A stretch of 64,000 nucleotides of DNA from Bacteroidota bacterium (GTDB lineage: Bacteria; Bacteroidota; Bacteroidia; NS11-12g; UBA9320). The notes under the pieces were generated by a model. That model worked only from the letters and a program-made list of their open reading frames with translations. It made no database searches and was not told the origin of the DNA. Of the stretch, positions 17,801 to 27,136 are shown in pieces. The DNA is taken from the NCBI GenBank assembly GCA_016124755.1, contig WGNA01000007.1:1-64000 (forward strand), written 5' to 3'. Both the position numbers and the translations under genes were made by a program. Within the stretch, counting starts at the first letter, position 1; each line of letters opens with the position of its first letter.

Positions 17801-19143
17801 CCCTGAAAACAACCGGAAGTGGTTGGGAAATCAGAAGATTGGGTATTACCAACCACATAAACATCCCCGTTGGCATTAAGAGCCATTCCCCGGATCCAAT
17901 CGTAATAACCATCTTTTCCGGTTAAGAATGTTGAATAAACAAGAGCGTCGAGATTAGTTGTGAACTTCGTCACAAAGCCCTGATAAGGATAAGCGATGCT
18001 GCTGTTCTTTTTCCCAATAGTATCAAATGCACCGGAAGTAACCGGAAAATCTTTAGCGTAAGTAATTCCTGAGACCACTGGCTGTTTCTTACCATTTACA
18101 ACCATGTTGGTAATGATTGACCACGACGAAACCACATTCTTAGGCCCGAGATAAGAGAAGGCTACAATGCTGTCACCTTTGGGCGACAACCGGCAGATGA
18201 ATGCCTTGTATCCGGTAGTTGAGTTAATGCTCGAATCGTAACCATATTCCCGGTTCGGATAAATGTCGGAAGTAAGACCACCAACATAAACGTTATCATT
18301 ATCATCAATATCAACGGCAAGAATCCATGTCCATTTCTGCGTCGCACTGCCGTAAAAATAGGTACTCCATTCCACGTAAATCGGATCGATAACCACATCA
18401 AGGGAAGGATTATAATTTCCTTTTAATCCAAAGCCAACATGATTACCGTCTACAGCATAATCAAACTGAACTTCTTCTTTTTTTCCATTAACCACTTGGT
18501 ATGAATACGGAGATTTTTCGGAGAGTTTTCCCCATTCGGTTTTTATTTCGAGATCTCCATTCTCTGCGAGTTCCAATCCCTTTACACCATGGTAATACAT
18601 TTTAATTGCATTAACATCGGCACCCGGATGAACTATAAAGTCGTATTTCAAAGATCCGTTTGAGGCTGAGTAAAACTTGAGATCTATACCGTCGTAAACA
18701 TTTTGATATAGAAGTTCTGTGTATTCACATACATCGTCTGCCTTGTTTTTACCGGAATAGAAGTAATGAATGGGGCGATCCACTTTGCCGGAAGGGATTA
18801 TTCGCGCAATGTTTCCCGACTCAAAATACAAACTCCACGACACACTTGACATTTTGATATCATCGGGTCCGGTAGGAAGAGTCACACTTTGATCTCGTTT
18901 TTCAAACCGGAAAAGCGTGAAAGACACCCGGTCTTTAAAAAAAGAAACCGATGCCTGTTTACCGGTTGCCTGATAAAGAACATCAGAATCCCATTGTCCG
19001 TTGTTTGCTCTGAAAAATTGGTTTTCGCCTACCAGAAACGATTCAATGGTTTCGGAATATCCTGCATTATTTTCCTGTGCTTGTGCTGTGAACTCCGGTA
19101 GAAAAAGAACCAACAGCGCGATGGTAAAAGTTCTGACCTTCAT
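14851..19143 (-). CDS. giant T9SS type B cargo: SBBP propeller plus Ig-like repeats
   Basis: A 1430-residue secreted surface protein. The ATG at 19143 was chosen because the signal peptide (ending TAQAQ) starts there; an upstream ATG at 19197 would place 18 extra residues before it. A conserved N-terminal domain (FFRANNGQWDSDVLYQ, about 30-260) leads into an SBBP-type propeller (about 260-750; DVYVVGNTQSSDFPTTSG, EVYVVGTTSSGNFPTTPG). Eight tandem Ig-like repeats follow (about 765-1335), each with a Cys near its start, a Y-x-W core and most with a CG-x-x-x-D ending. The C terminus (FYIPNSFSPNKDGFNE ... VPAGVYLYSMRF) is a T9SS type B sorting domain. It is probably an adhesin or matrix protein anchored outside the outer membrane. 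Confidence 0.9.
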   Translation of the reverse strand: MKVRTFTIALLVLFLPEFTAQAQENNAGYSETIESFLVGENQFFRANNGQWDSDVLYQATGKQASVSFFKDRVSFTLFRFEKRDQSVTLPTGPDDIKMSSVSWSLYFESGNIARIIPSGKVDRPIHYFYSGKNKADDVCEYTELLYQNVYDGIDLKFYSASNGSLKYDFIVHPGADVNAIKMYYHGVKGLELAENGDLEIKTEWGKLSEKSPYSYQVVNGKKEEVQFDYAVDGNHVGFGLKGNYNPSLDVVIDPIYVEWSTYFYGSATQKWTWILAVDIDDNDNVYVGGLTSDIYPNREYGYDSSINSTTGYKAFICRLSPKGDSIVAFSYLGPKNVVSSWSIITNMVVNGKKQPVVSGITYAKDFPVTSGAFDTIGKKNSSIAYPYQGFVTKFTTNLDALVYSTFLTGKDGYYDWIRGMALNANGDVYVVGNTQSSDFPTTSGCFQGTYAGMDATGGTNYYTRGDAYMTCLSSDGSYLKFSTYIGGSKNESAYDVYVDENNEVYVVGTTSSGNFPTTPGASVFNSYIKGTSDAFVMKFKSNGNQLIFSKLMGGSQDDAFEGIYANASGEPFIAGYSNSSDFYTTSKAYQRSNAGGYDYVIVKMISSGTNVRYSTYLGGSGNEYYYSYPYFKNVKITANVKEEAIISGISQSGDFPVTSDALQKTNVSKWVSFKQNLTLSKLSYGGDKLMYATYFGGTTYEWPGAIKTKRVGCVSYIISGGVTYSDDYPTTDSVYKDEARKYSSGWTYSGFVTKFRDTLYTEPITLGFEDTIIECDAVFEILDASNQGADFTWSDGWTDRYHIVQDSGTLWVRATYGCDTVGDTITIQLEHSPTVPVFANDTTYCDNFPVTTLDAKNDTIYRSYLWHDGSTNQTFKATKEGKYWVDISTPHCGTKTDTITFKLLKTPVVDIGSSSTECDSVRLTLDAGNPNNECIYKWSTGDSVQSISVKDTGDYKVVVSNFCGTRSDSVRIDKQNTPVAVLPADSVFCNKVNIKLIAGDGTNGEKYEWTSFDGTKNYSKANSYNPTSTQDIRLKVSNSCGSDMDSIRLTLINTPVEGLKDTVLACDNVSETFKIGTADNEETYSWSNGGTTNEISVNTPGKYVGVSTNKCGSDSSSFEIFLSFKPTVKLPNDTTYCGTVNVVLNAKSQDPDMQYAWQDGSSNASFNATSAGSYKVKLTNRCGTISDSVTFKLLQKPSFELGNDRVFCGGVTPFDLTIGTSGNEEVYEWYDGNTTNKSTIAAEGKFWAKASNQCGEISDTMSVKISQYPVVDLGPDTILCGNFNITLDAGNPGMSYEWMPFAETTQTIQATEQVVYSVKVTNADGCSSSDEFEIGSGCVSHFYIPNSFSPNKDGFNETFKPTLINYEQYTLSIYDRWGELLFSTENADEGWDGTYEDKAVPAGVYLYSMRFITTEDGEFRNISGLVHIVY

Positions 19144-19151
19144 GTGTATCG

Positions 19152-19202
19152 TGTGAGTCATTCGATTGGGGAGCGTGAATATAATCACTTGACTCACAAG
19201 TG
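19152..19202 (-). promoter_or_regulatory. overlapping inverted repeats in the leader of the T9SS cargo gene
   Basis: Two mutually exclusive hairpins lie just upstream of the start at 19143. TGTGAGTCA (19152-19160) pairs with TGACTCACA (19190-19198). The shorter CACTTG (19186-19191) pairs with CAAGTG (19197-19202). The second arm of the first hairpin overlaps the second hairpin entirely. They could form an operator or a leader switch; which one is unknown. Confidence 0.35.
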
Positions 19203-19334
19203 GACATCAATGTGTGTTGAATGTTATCGAATGATTTTAATATAACATTTTAATGACCGGCATCCACCTCTCCTATCCCAATTCGCAAAAATCTTACTGA
19301 TGATCTTTTACCTTTATTTTGCGGGCCCGCTGTT

Positions 19335-20855
19335 GTGAAAAATTTGCAAAAATTTATCCTGCTCTTCGAACTCCTTTTTGCCGTTGCATTAAGTTCTTTA
19401 TTCATTAGTTCAACGCCGGAAAATGCATTACCGGCCGGAGTGCACAGTTGGGCTCAGGGCGATCGGTATGCTCTGGCATGTTGCTATTTCGAAGACCTTC
19501 GTTTCTTTCATCCGGCAACGTATAATTTAATGAGTGATAACGGTGAGGTCGGTGTTGAGTTCCCCGTATTACCCTATCTCTCCGCACTAATAGCAAGACC
19601 TTTCGGATTCCATTCTCTTCCCTGGGTAATGCGAATTCTTAATTTTCTGACCCTGTTTCTGGCGGTTCGTTTTTTCTCCGGATCGTTTCGCAAAGAGATC
19701 GTACCGGCGCTTTTAACCTGGATACTTTTTTTAAGTCCGATGCTGGTGTTTTACAGTTTCAACTTTTTACCCGACACCACCGGATTAGCATTTTTATTAT
19801 TCGCTTTCGGATTCCTTTTTCGAAGCGATTCAGGCAAAAATCATCGTGTACTAATTCTTTCAATTTGCTTTGCTGGTTTTGCCGCTCTAATTAAAACCAG
19901 TTGTGGAATTTTCTTTTTATCAATCGCCGGTTCGGTATTTCTGGAAAAGCTGCTGCAAAAGAATTATTCATTCGCCTTTCGCATTCTGCTGATTTCTCTC
20001 GCGATCGGAACTCTCATTATTACATACGACTATTTCCATTTTTACAACCGGAACCGACAACTCTGGTCGGTGGTCTTCATGTCTGAATCTCAGCCACTCG
20101 ATCAGTGGGTATTCTTCCATCTTTTCCGAAAATCGATTTTGTTCTGGTTCGGACAATGGATCAGTGTTCCTCAGCTTGTTGCTTTACTTTTAGTTGGAGT
20201 TTACACGATTTTTTATCATGAAAATAAACCGTTCAGAATCTATAGTTTGGTTTTAATTTCATCTTTTACCGGCGTCGCAGCATTTTGCTATTTAATGGGA
20301 AGACAATTCATTAACCACGATTATTACTTCGTGTCTGTCTTTATTCCACTCATTTTTTTGATTGCGGGAAGCATTCTTTTTTTCACCCGGTTTAACTCCG
20401 AAAAATTCATCCGGATTCCAGTTTTAACTGTTTTGTTTATTCTGCTGATTTTATCCGGTGCTTTCGCTTTCAATCAATATTCTGAGAGATCTTCCGATTA
20501 TTTCACCTGGCGAGGTCGTGTTATTTTAAATGAATTAAGCTGGCTCAAATCGGCCGGTCAAAAATTAGATAGCGCAGGTATTTCAAAGCAGTCAACAGTT
20601 TTTGTTTTGTATGAGTTTTCTCCGAATACGGCACTCGTTTACCTCAATCGAAAAGGCAAAACGTTTAATCATGAAGAGATGTCGAGGGACTCTTCCAACA
20701 TTTTCTATTGGGATAACCGCATTCAACCGGATCTTGTAATTCTCAATAAACGTTGGGATAAAAACTTGGCAAAAGACCAGCCTCAATATTTTAAAACGCT
20801 TGAAAAGTTCGCAGATATAGATTCGATAGTTCTTTATAAACCCATCCGACCTTAG
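19335..20855 (+). CDS. GT-C membrane glycosyltransferase (ArnT/PMT-like, GT39-type)
   Basis: A 506-residue protein with about eleven membrane helices and a soluble C-terminal tail. After the first helix comes a large loop with HSWAQGDRYALA and FPVLPYLSALI, the position of the acidic catalytic loop of lipid-linked sugar transferases. Such enzymes move a sugar from a polyprenyl-phosphate to an acceptor at the periplasmic face. The acceptor is not predictable. The start codon is GTG. The YjbR-like gene follows 2 bases later. The intergenic region to the divergent T9SS cargo gene is 191 bp. Confidence 0.72.
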   Translation: MKNLQKFILLFELLFAVALSSLFISSTPENALPAGVHSWAQGDRYALACCYFEDLRFFHPATYNLMSDNGEVGVEFPVLPYLSALIARPFGFHSLPWVMRILNFLTLFLAVRFFSGSFRKEIVPALLTWILFLSPMLVFYSFNFLPDTTGLAFLLFAFGFLFRSDSGKNHRVLILSICFAGFAALIKTSCGIFFLSIAGSVFLEKLLQKNYSFAFRILLISLAIGTLIITYDYFHFYNRNRQLWSVVFMSESQPLDQWVFFHLFRKSILFWFGQWISVPQLVALLLVGVYTIFYHENKPFRIYSLVLISSFTGVAAFCYLMGRQFINHDYYFVSVFIPLIFLIAGSILFFTRFNSEKFIRIPVLTVLFILLILSGAFAFNQYSERSSDYFTWRGRVILNELSWLKSAGQKLDSAGISKQSTVFVLYEFSPNTALVYLNRKGKTFNHEEMSRDSSNIFYWDNRIQPDLVILNKRWDKNLAKDQPQYFKTLEKFADIDSIVLYKPIRP

Positions 20856-20857
20856 TT

Positions 20858-21205
20858 ATGGATATTATTGAATTTCGCGACTACTGCATCTGCAAACCAT
20901 TAGTTTCTGAAGAACTTCCTTTTGGTCCCGATACGCTCGTTTTTAAAGTCGGCGGAAAGATGTTCGCTCTTTGCGATCTGGAAAATTTCAGCAGCATAAA
21001 TCTGAAATGCAATCCGGAATACGCTGCAGAACTCCGGACGAATCACCCGGAAATTATTCCCGGGTATCACATGAATAAACAACATTGGAATACGGTTTCT
21101 GTGCAGGGAAATCTCAGTGATAAATTTATTTGCGAACTTATTGACCATAGCTACAAACTGGTTTTTAAATCTCTCCCCAAAAAAATCCGGGATTCCGTTA
21201 AATAA
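20858..21205 (+). CDS. MmcQ/YjbR family protein
   Basis: A 115-residue cytoplasmic protein. The order of motifs fits the YjbR/CyaY-like fold: FRDYCICKPLVSEELPFG at the start, LVFKVGGKMFAL in the first strands, NLKCNPEYAAELR, and a C-terminal HWNTVSVQG followed by a helix with DHSYKLVFKSLPKK. The family is described as DNA-binding by similarity, but its role is not established. It lies 2 bp after the membrane glycosyltransferase, so it is probably cotranscribed, and is closed by a terminator. Confidence 0.88.
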   Translation: MDIIEFRDYCICKPLVSEELPFGPDTLVFKVGGKMFALCDLENFSSINLKCNPEYAAELRTNHPEIIPGYHMNKQHWNTVSVQGNLSDKFICELIDHSYKLVFKSLPKKIRDSVK

Positions 21206-21206
21206 A

Positions 21207-21240
21207 AAAGCTGATCTGCCCGAAGACAAATCAGCTTTCT
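21207..21240. terminator. bidirectional intrinsic terminator
   Basis: AAAGCTGAT (21207-21215) pairs with ATCAGCTTT (21230-21238), with an A-run on the left and a pyrimidine-rich stretch on the right. It sits between the convergent YjbR-like gene and the FAS1 lipoprotein gene and could serve both. Confidence 0.8.
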
Positions 21241-21257
21241 CAATTTCTAATCTTTGA

Positions 21258-22163
21258 TCAGTTTAGCAAATGATTGATCACATGTATGACGCCATCAGTA
21301 CACTGACCGTTGGGTGCTTCGAAAGAAGCTTTGTTGTTCAGCAGAATATTTCCGGCTGATGATTTTACCGTTAAATCGGCTCCCATGGTTTTTTCAGTAG
21401 CGCCCAACTGATCCGGAGTTTTATTCGCATTCGGAATAATGGAATTGTTGAGGATTTTTGTTCGTGCAGACGGATTAATGGAAGTTACCGTAGTGTTGTT
21501 GTCGTTTAAATATTGAATCATTTGTGTTTCACTGGTCGCAAAAACTGTATTCGGACTTTTCCCCAATTGTGTTTTTACAGGAGCTTCCATGTTCACCATC
21601 ACCTTGTAACTTTTAATATTCGGGTTAATTGCCAAAGCTTCTATTACCGTGAGTGGTTTTAACGTTCCGGCCATTGTGTAAACCATTCCATTTGTAGCTT
21701 TCACTGAAGTCGCGATAGTAATTCCATTAAAGCGCACCGCGGGGTTCGCTACTTCAACATACAAGGCCAGATTTTCTCCGTCCGGACCTCCTTTCGATTC
21801 GGTTGCAAGGTATTGTTTGTCTGGGAATTCACTTTCCTGATACGACTTGTTCAGGACGTGATACGTAACCAGGATTTCGGCTTCAGCTTCCGTCATGGAT
21901 GCCAGATCAACTCCGTCGCTCAGAAGTTGAGCATCGCTAACGGCAAGGAGCGTATAACTTCCCGAAGCATTCAGTTTTGTTTTCCAGCCGGTTTTCTCAA
22001 GTGCTGCTAACATTACCGTATAACCTCCGTCTGCTGTAAGGTATTCAACAATATTTTGCTTTGGCCCGGCAGGAGCATCATCTCCTTTATCTCCACACGA
22101 AGTGAAAATAGTGGTGAAAGGGATTAAAAGGAATAAGAGTAAATTTTTGCGCATAGATTTCAT
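21258..22163 (-). CDS. fasciclin (FAS1) domain lipoprotein
   Basis: A 301-residue lipoprotein. The signal sequence ends in a lipobox (IFTSC), so Cys is the lipidated residue. FAS1 domain 1 spans about 35-165 (VEYLTADGGYTVMLAALEKT, YTLLAVSD, YHVLNKSY). A second, degenerate FAS1 unit follows to the end (TVFATSETQMIQYL ... DGVIHVINHLL). FAS1 proteins mediate adhesion or act in the envelope. An ATG at 22154 would also give a good signal peptide; an ATG at 22220 would place 19 residues before it and is less likely. Confidence 0.88.
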   Translation of the reverse strand: MKSMRKNLLLFLLIPFTTIFTSCGDKGDDAPAGPKQNIVEYLTADGGYTVMLAALEKTGWKTKLNASGSYTLLAVSDAQLLSDGVDLASMTEAEAEILVTYHVLNKSYQESEFPDKQYLATESKGGPDGENLALYVEVANPAVRFNGITIATSVKATNGMVYTMAGTLKPLTVIEALAINPNIKSYKVMVNMEAPVKTQLGKSPNTVFATSETQMIQYLNDNNTTVTSINPSARTKILNNSIIPNANKTPDQLGATEKTMGADLTVKSSAGNILLNNKASFEAPNGQCTDGVIHVINHLLN

Positions 22164-22253
22164 CAGGTTGTTTTTTAATACTGTAAAAATATGCGAATTC
22201 AGCACACCGCGAATTTTCATTCATCCAGTTTTTACCCGCGGCAGAAGAACAAA

Positions 22254-23459
22254 TCAGGACTTTTGACCGGAATCCGATTTGCGGAAGAGCGCAAAAAACA
22301 TCGAATCGGAGTTCAGCAAATAGCCTTTAATGTAGCCTGATTCAATCAACTCCAAGGTTTCAATTTCTGCGAATTGCTTTAAGTTTTCCTCGTTTTCAGA
22401 TTCGAAAACCGAACAGGTCATATATAAAATGATAGCGCCGTTTTTGGCAAATGGAAGGGCATTTTTAAGAATGTTTTGCTGTTTTTCTAAAACCGACTTT
22501 GAGGGTTTTCTCAGATTAAACAGATGCTCCGGATTTCTTGACCAGGTACCGGAACCGCTGCACGGAACATCAACCAGAATGAGATCAAACGTTTCTCCGG
22601 AAATTTCAACTCCTTCAAGGTTTTCATCCAAAAACTGCAAACTTCTGTGCGCCTGTTCCATGTCGGCAACCGAAGTCATTACGGTGTTTTTGTGTTTTTT
22701 AAAACGGTGTCGGAGATTGTTTAAAATCGGTAGGCGGATGTCGGAGGCAAAAATTTCCAACGGTTTTTTTCTAACCAGATTCAGCGATTTGCCGCCGGAA
22801 CCTGCACACACGTCCCACACTTTGTAAAACTTGAAATCATTCAACTTTAACAAGGTGAGTTGCGAACTCAAATCCTGAATTTCGTAACTATCAGCCGGTA
22901 GTATTTCGTCGAGCTTTTGTTCAGATTCCAACCCGATAATTCCTTCGTATTCTGAAATCCGGATCTGATTCGACTCCAGAATTTTCTTTACGTTTTGTTT
23001 GTCTTTATCCGAAACTGAAATCCAGATGTAGGGTTGCCGAAGATGGTAAATTGCAAATTGTCTCCGGTCTATTTGTTTGGATAATAGTTCTGCCGGAAAC
23101 ATATTTTCCACTTTCCACTCAAGAGTATTTTCAAGAAATGCAATTCTTTCATTTAGCTCAAGTGATCTCCATACATTGGGAAGTGCCGGATGCGTTTCTC
23201 CGGCTTTATCAATCTCCTCCGGATAAAAAAACAGATACGCCATACGTACCTGATCTTTTTTTTCTACCGGCAGGGAATAACCAAGACGAAACCACGCATA
23301 GCATAAATTTCTGACGGTTCTCCTGTCGCGGGATCCCATCTGTTTGTGATTCCGGAAGTATTCCTTTAAATAAGGAGCAAAGGGTTTTCCGGCCGTATAT
23401 CCCGAAAGGATAGAAAGGGTTCTTTCAATCTGTCTTTCTAAGACGAAAGCGGTATTCAT
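22254..23459 (-). CDS. RsmB/NOP-family RNA cytosine-C5 methyltransferase
   Basis: Predicted to methylate a cytosine in rRNA using S-adenosylmethionine. The AdoMet-binding motif is VCAGSGGKSLNL at about residue 240. The two catalytic Cys motifs are VDVPCSGSGTWSRNP and ILYMTCSVFESENEENL. The N-terminal 130 residues look like the helical NusB-like/RNA-binding part of RsmB relatives (MGSRDRRTVRNLCYAWFRLGY). The target base is unknown. It follows the periplasmic-binding lipoprotein gene, whose stop codon overlaps its ATG by one base. Confidence 0.9.
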   Translation of the reverse strand: MNTAFVLERQIERTLSILSGYTAGKPFAPYLKEYFRNHKQMGSRDRRTVRNLCYAWFRLGYSLPVEKKDQVRMAYLFFYPEEIDKAGETHPALPNVWRSLELNERIAFLENTLEWKVENMFPAELLSKQIDRRQFAIYHLRQPYIWISVSDKDKQNVKKILESNQIRISEYEGIIGLESEQKLDEILPADSYEIQDLSSQLTLLKLNDFKFYKVWDVCAGSGGKSLNLVRKKPLEIFASDIRLPILNNLRHRFKKHKNTVMTSVADMEQAHRSLQFLDENLEGVEISGETFDLILVDVPCSGSGTWSRNPEHLFNLRKPSKSVLEKQQNILKNALPFAKNGAIILYMTCSVFESENEENLKQFAEIETLELIESGYIKGYLLNSDSMFFALFRKSDSGQKS

Positions 23460-24760
23460 TATTCCACAACGTGAAGTTGAAGATCAGCGAATTTCAGAAT
23501 AAACATGTGGGTATTCTGATTTACTCCGGCTCTGTTTTCAAACTTGTACGAAGAACATAGATATCGAAAATCACGACCGTTGATAAACATGGGGAAATGC
23601 TCGCCGAATGCCATTAGAAAATCTCCGATAAACCGCATCTGATCGTACCCTAAAAAGGCATACAATCCCGGGTCGTTGACAAAACTATCACGGAATTCTC
23701 TTCTGAAACCCGAAACCTCCGGAGATGAATAATCGATGTAATCGGTCGCAATCAAATGCACCCGAAGCTTTTCCCAGAAGTTGTAATCATTGTCTTCAAA
23801 ATCTTTCCAGTTGTTCTCACCGAACACAATCACGTTTCGCTTCGTGCTGTAGATCTTACCTAAAGCCGTGTTTACGACACCCGATTGAAATGTGGGAATG
23901 TAAACCAGAGTAGTATCGGTTGCCGAAAGCGAAACCGACAGATTTGATTTGTTGGAGTGCTTTTCCTCCGTGTATTTAATGCCTGCTTTCTTAAGTTCAT
24001 TAATCAGAATCGGTACAAATTGCTTTTCGAATGGCTGATCATCGCGAATGATTAACACTTTTTTTCCAGCGTGACGTGTAGCCCAGAATTGAACAAGACT
24101 TTTCGCCCGGGATTCCAGATTCGGTGAACTTGCGTAATAAAACTGAAAACCCTGATAACCATTTACAGGCTGATTAATCGCAGACAAAGGAGAAAATACC
24201 GGAATATTCTGACGCGCTCCGTATTGTCGAACAATTTCCATTTGTTCTTCCATCAACGGACCAATTATCACATCCGCTTTTGAAATCTCTTTCTTCCACA
24301 GAATGTGCTTCAGTTCTGTAGTATCATTTCGGTTGTCATAAACCTGAAGTTTGAGTTTAATACCATTCTCTTCAAGATGCTTCAGCGCCAGTTTCAATCC
24401 CATATAATAATCCAGCAGAATTCCGGCAGTTCGCTTTTCAAGATCGGTTTCGGCATCGAAATAAAATGGCATTATCAGCACAACAGTGAACTCTTCTTTG
24501 TGTGGAGCCACCTGATAAAGCTGGCCGAAAAATTCAACATATTCTGATTTGGGTGCAGGCTTCGGTTTTTCGGCCGGTTTAGAATCCGGTTTTTCGTTTT
24601 GCGAAGGTTGATCCGTTACGATCGAAGTGTCTGAATCCGAATTATCGCTTACGGGTTTTGAAATTTTTGTATAGGCCTTACAAGAAGATGCTGTGAATAA
24701 AACGAGCATCAACCAGATCGTTAATTCATTCGTGAAAAAGTTATTTCTGAATTTGCTCAT
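23459..24760 (-). CDS. periplasmic-binding-fold lipoprotein (LpoA-like)
   Basis: A 433-residue protein with a signal sequence ending in FTASSC, giving a probable lipoprotein. A Pro/Lys/Ser-rich linker (about 35-70) is followed by a type I periplasmic-binding fold: [59 protein letters not shown]. The family covers amino-acid ABC receptors and peptidoglycan synthase activators of the LpoA type. No transporter genes are nearby, so an envelope role is more likely. The ATG at 24760 overlaps the guaA stop as ATGA; an ATG at 24766 is also possible. Confidence 0.8.
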   Translation of the reverse strand: MSKFRNNFFTNELTIWLMLVLFTASSCKAYTKISKPVSDNSDSDTSIVTDQPSQNEKPDSKPAEKPKPAPKSEYVEFFGQLYQVAPHKEEFTVVLIMPFYFDAETDLEKRTAGILLDYYMGLKLALKHLEENGIKLKLQVYDNRNDTTELKHILWKKEISKADVIIGPLMEEQMEIVRQYGARQNIPVFSPLSAINQPVNGYQGFQFYYASSPNLESRAKSLVQFWATRHAGKKVLIIRDDQPFEKQFVPILINELKKAGIKYTEEKHSNKSNLSVSLSATDTTLVYIPTFQSGVVNTALGKIYSTKRNVIVFGENNWKDFEDNDYNFWEKLRVHLIATDYIDYSSPEVSGFRREFRDSFVNDPGLYAFLGYDQMRFIGDFLMAFGEHFPMFINGRDFRYLCSSYKFENRAGVNQNTHMFILKFADLQLHVVE

Positions 24761-26283
24761 TCCCATTCGATCGTCGCCGGTGGTTTCGAGCTGATGTCGT
24801 AAACCACCCGGTTAATTCCTTTAATGTTGTTGATGATACTGTTGCTCACATCCGCCAGAAAGCTGTGAGGTAAATCTACCCAGTCTGCCGTCATTCCGTC
24901 GACAGAAGTTACTGCGCGTAAACAAATCACATTTTCGTATGTACGCTCATCTCCCATCACTCCCACCGACTGAATCGGAAGGAAAATAGCTCCGGCCTGC
25001 CAAACGTCATCGTAATAACCGCGCTCTTTTAACGAACTAATAAAAATATCATCCGCTTCCTGGGTGATGCGCACTTTTTCTCTTGTGATATCGCCCAATA
25101 TTCGAATGGCCAGACCCGGCCCGGGAAATGGATGCCTTCCGATAATATTCTCCGGAACTCCGGCCTCTCTGCCAATACGGCGAACCTCGTCTTTAAATAA
25201 GGTATTAAGCGGTTCGAGCAGTTTTAGTTTCATCCTTTCGGGCAAACCGCCCACATTGTGATGGCTCTTAATAGTTGCCGACGGACCTTTAACCGAAACC
25301 GATTCGATCACATCCGGATAAATGGTTCCCTGTGCCAGCCATTTAGCATTGCTGAATTTATGCGCTTCCTGATCGAAGACATCAATAAAGAGTTTTCCGA
25401 TTGTCTTCCGTTTTTGCTCCGGATCGGTAACACCTTGTAATGCATCCAGAAATAAATCCGATGCATCAACACCGGTTACGTTTATGCCGATAGAACGATA
25501 CGTTTCCAAAACGTGTTCATATTCGTTTTTACGGAGCAAACCGTTATTCACGAATATCGCTTTCAACTGATCGCCGATTGCTTTATGGATAATAGCCGCC
25601 GCAACAGACGAATCCACTCCGCCGCTCAAACCCAGAATCACTTCATCACTCCCAACCTTCTCGCGGATTTCCGCAACACTGGTTTCTATAAAATGCGCAG
25701 ATGTCCATTCCTGATGGCAACCACAGATATCGACCACAAAATTTTGAAGGAGTTGGCGACCCTGTAGAGAATGGGTTACTTCAGGGTGAAACTGAATTCC
25801 GTAAACCGCTTTTCCATTAACCTGAAATGCGGCAACTTCAACGGACGACGTGCTGGCCAGAATGGTAATGTTATCGGGTTTTCGGGTGATGGTATCGCCA
25901 TGCGACATCCATACCTGACTGCGTTCATCCATGTCTTTCAGCAATCCGGAATGATCCATTACGTGCAATCCGGCCCTGCCGTATTCGCGATGTTTCGAAG
26001 CTTCCACCTCTCCTCCCAGTTCTTTTGCCATCCATTGAGCTCCGTAACAAATGCCGAGAACCGGAATATGAAAATTGAACACGTCCAGATCCGGAAAAGG
26101 TGCATCCGAATCGCGAACGGAACAAGGACTTCCGGAAAGGATCAGACCTTTTATACTACCATCAAATTCCGGAATGGAATTGTACGGATGAATTTCACAA
26201 TAAACGTTGAGCTCTCTTACTCTTCGGGCAATCAACTGTGTGTACTGTGACCCGAAATCAAGAATAATAAGTTTCTCCTCCAT
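24757..26283 (-). CDS. guaA: GMP synthase (glutamine-hydrolysing)
   Basis: Converts XMP, ATP and glutamine to GMP in the last step of guanine nucleotide synthesis. The N-terminal class I glutaminase domain has the nucleophile in LGICYGAQ and the His/Glu pair in GIQFHPEV. The ATP pyrophosphatase domain has the PP-loop LSGGVDSSV, and the C-terminal dimerisation domain ends PPATIEWE. The product is 508 residues from the ATG at 26283, right for the family; an upstream in-frame start at 26313 would cut into the promoter. It is coupled by ATGA overlap to the next gene, which has no obvious purine role. Confidence 0.98.
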   Translation of the reverse strand: MEEKLIILDFGSQYTQLIARRVRELNVYCEIHPYNSIPEFDGSIKGLILSGSPCSVRDSDAPFPDLDVFNFHIPVLGICYGAQWMAKELGGEVEASKHREYGRAGLHVMDHSGLLKDMDERSQVWMSHGDTITRKPDNITILASTSSVEVAAFQVNGKAVYGIQFHPEVTHSLQGRQLLQNFVVDICGCHQEWTSAHFIETSVAEIREKVGSDEVILGLSGGVDSSVAAAIIHKAIGDQLKAIFVNNGLLRKNEYEHVLETYRSIGINVTGVDASDLFLDALQGVTDPEQKRKTIGKLFIDVFDQEAHKFSNAKWLAQGTIYPDVIESVSVKGPSATIKSHHNVGGLPERMKLKLLEPLNTLFKDEVRRIGREAGVPENIIGRHPFPGPGLAIRILGDITREKVRITQEADDIFISSLKERGYYDDVWQAGAIFLPIQSVGVMGDERTYENVICLRAVTSVDGMTADWVDLPHSFLADVSNSIINNIKGINRVVYDISSKPPATIEWE

Positions 26284-26298
26284 GCCAGTCGTTGCCGG

Positions 26299-26347
26299 CA
26301 AATTTATACTCAAACCACGATGGTTTTACAAAAAGCATCGTGGTTTG
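26299..26347 (-). promoter_or_regulatory. guaA promoter inside a 12-bp perfect inverted repeat
   Basis: Read on the minus strand, TAAATTTG (26299-26306) is a perfect Bacteroidota -7 element, 15 bases before the guaA ATG. A -33 match TTTG (26329-26332) lies 22 bases upstream. The -33 element sits in the 13-base loop of a perfect inverted repeat, CAAACCACGATG (26311-26322) with CATCGTGGTTTG (26336-26347). One arm therefore occupies the promoter spacer. This suits an operator for a dimeric repressor. No T-run follows, so it is not a clear terminator. Confidence 0.5.
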
Positions 26348-26446
26348 ATGAATGCCGATATGATTTGCAATTATGGATTGAAGAACAAATCATCGCCCGT
26401 TTGGCGCGACCACCTTTCGAGAAAGTTGAAACTGTACCCGCGTTTT

Positions 26447-27136
26447 TTACTCCACAAATTTGTATCCGACTCCCCGAAGAGATTTGAAGTACATCGGGTT
26501 TTTCGGATCCGGTTCAAAATATTTTCTAAACGCCAGAATAAAATTGTCGATGGTTCGGGTCGACGGATAAACCGAATAACCCCAAACGGTTTGCAGAATT
26601 TTTTCGCGGCTTACCACTTCGTTTTTGTTTTCAATCAGAAGTTTTAAAAGCAACGCTTCTTTTTTAGTTAAAGAAAAGGTTCCCTGATTTCCGCGCGCCT
26701 CGTAGCTGACAAAATTCACGTAGTTGTCTCCGAATATGTATTCGGTTGCCGCGATTTTTTTAGCGTTGTCGTCGTTGCGCTCGATGAGTTTGTGTACACG
26801 AAGCATCAACTCTTCCAGATTAAACGGCTTGGTTAAGTAATCGTCACCACCTTTTTTTAATCCAAGCACTCTGTCTTCAGCCGAACTTTTAGCCGACAAA
26901 AACAGAATCGGAACGTTCACATCGTGCAGACGGATGTTCTCACATACCGCAATACCGTCGATGTTCGGAATCATGATGTCGAGAATCACCATGTCGAATC
27001 GCTGCTCTTTAAATTTGGTAATGGCCGAGAGTCCGTCGTGAACTACTATCGGGTGAAAGTCGTCAATTTCCAGGTTCAGTTTGATGGTTTCAGCGAGATG
27101 CTTCTCGTCCTCCACCAGAAGAATTCTTTTTTTCAT
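26447..27136 (-). CDS. OmpR-family response regulator
   Basis: A 229-residue DNA-binding response regulator. Receiver domain 1-120 with acidic pocket VEDE, phospho-acceptor Asp in VILDIMIPN and conserved Lys in DDYLTKPF. The C-terminal winged-helix output domain covers about 135-229 (SLTKKEALLLKLLIENKN, SRTIDNFILAFRKYF, RGVGYKFVE). It follows its cognate kinase gene on the same strand after a 123-bp gap, long enough for an internal promoter. The ATG at 27136 was preferred to a TTG at 27145. It resembles RprY-type regulators of Bacteroidota; targets unknown. Confidence 0.92.
   Translation of the reverse strand: MKKRILLVEDEKHLAETIKLNLEIDDFHPIVVHDGLSAITKFKEQRFDMVILDIMIPNIDGIAVCENIRLHDVNVPILFLSAKSSAEDRVLGLKKGGDDYLTKPFNLEELMLRVHKLIERNDDNAKKIAATEYIFGDNYVNFVSYEARGNQGTFSLTKKEALLLKLLIENKNEVVSREKILQTVWGYSVYPSTRTIDNFILAFRKYFEPDPKNPMYFKSLRGVGYKFVE

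Noticed and set aside
19143-19197. Upstream ATG at 19197 for the T9SS cargo
   Set aside because: It adds 18 residues before a good signal peptide and would run through the leader inverted repeats.
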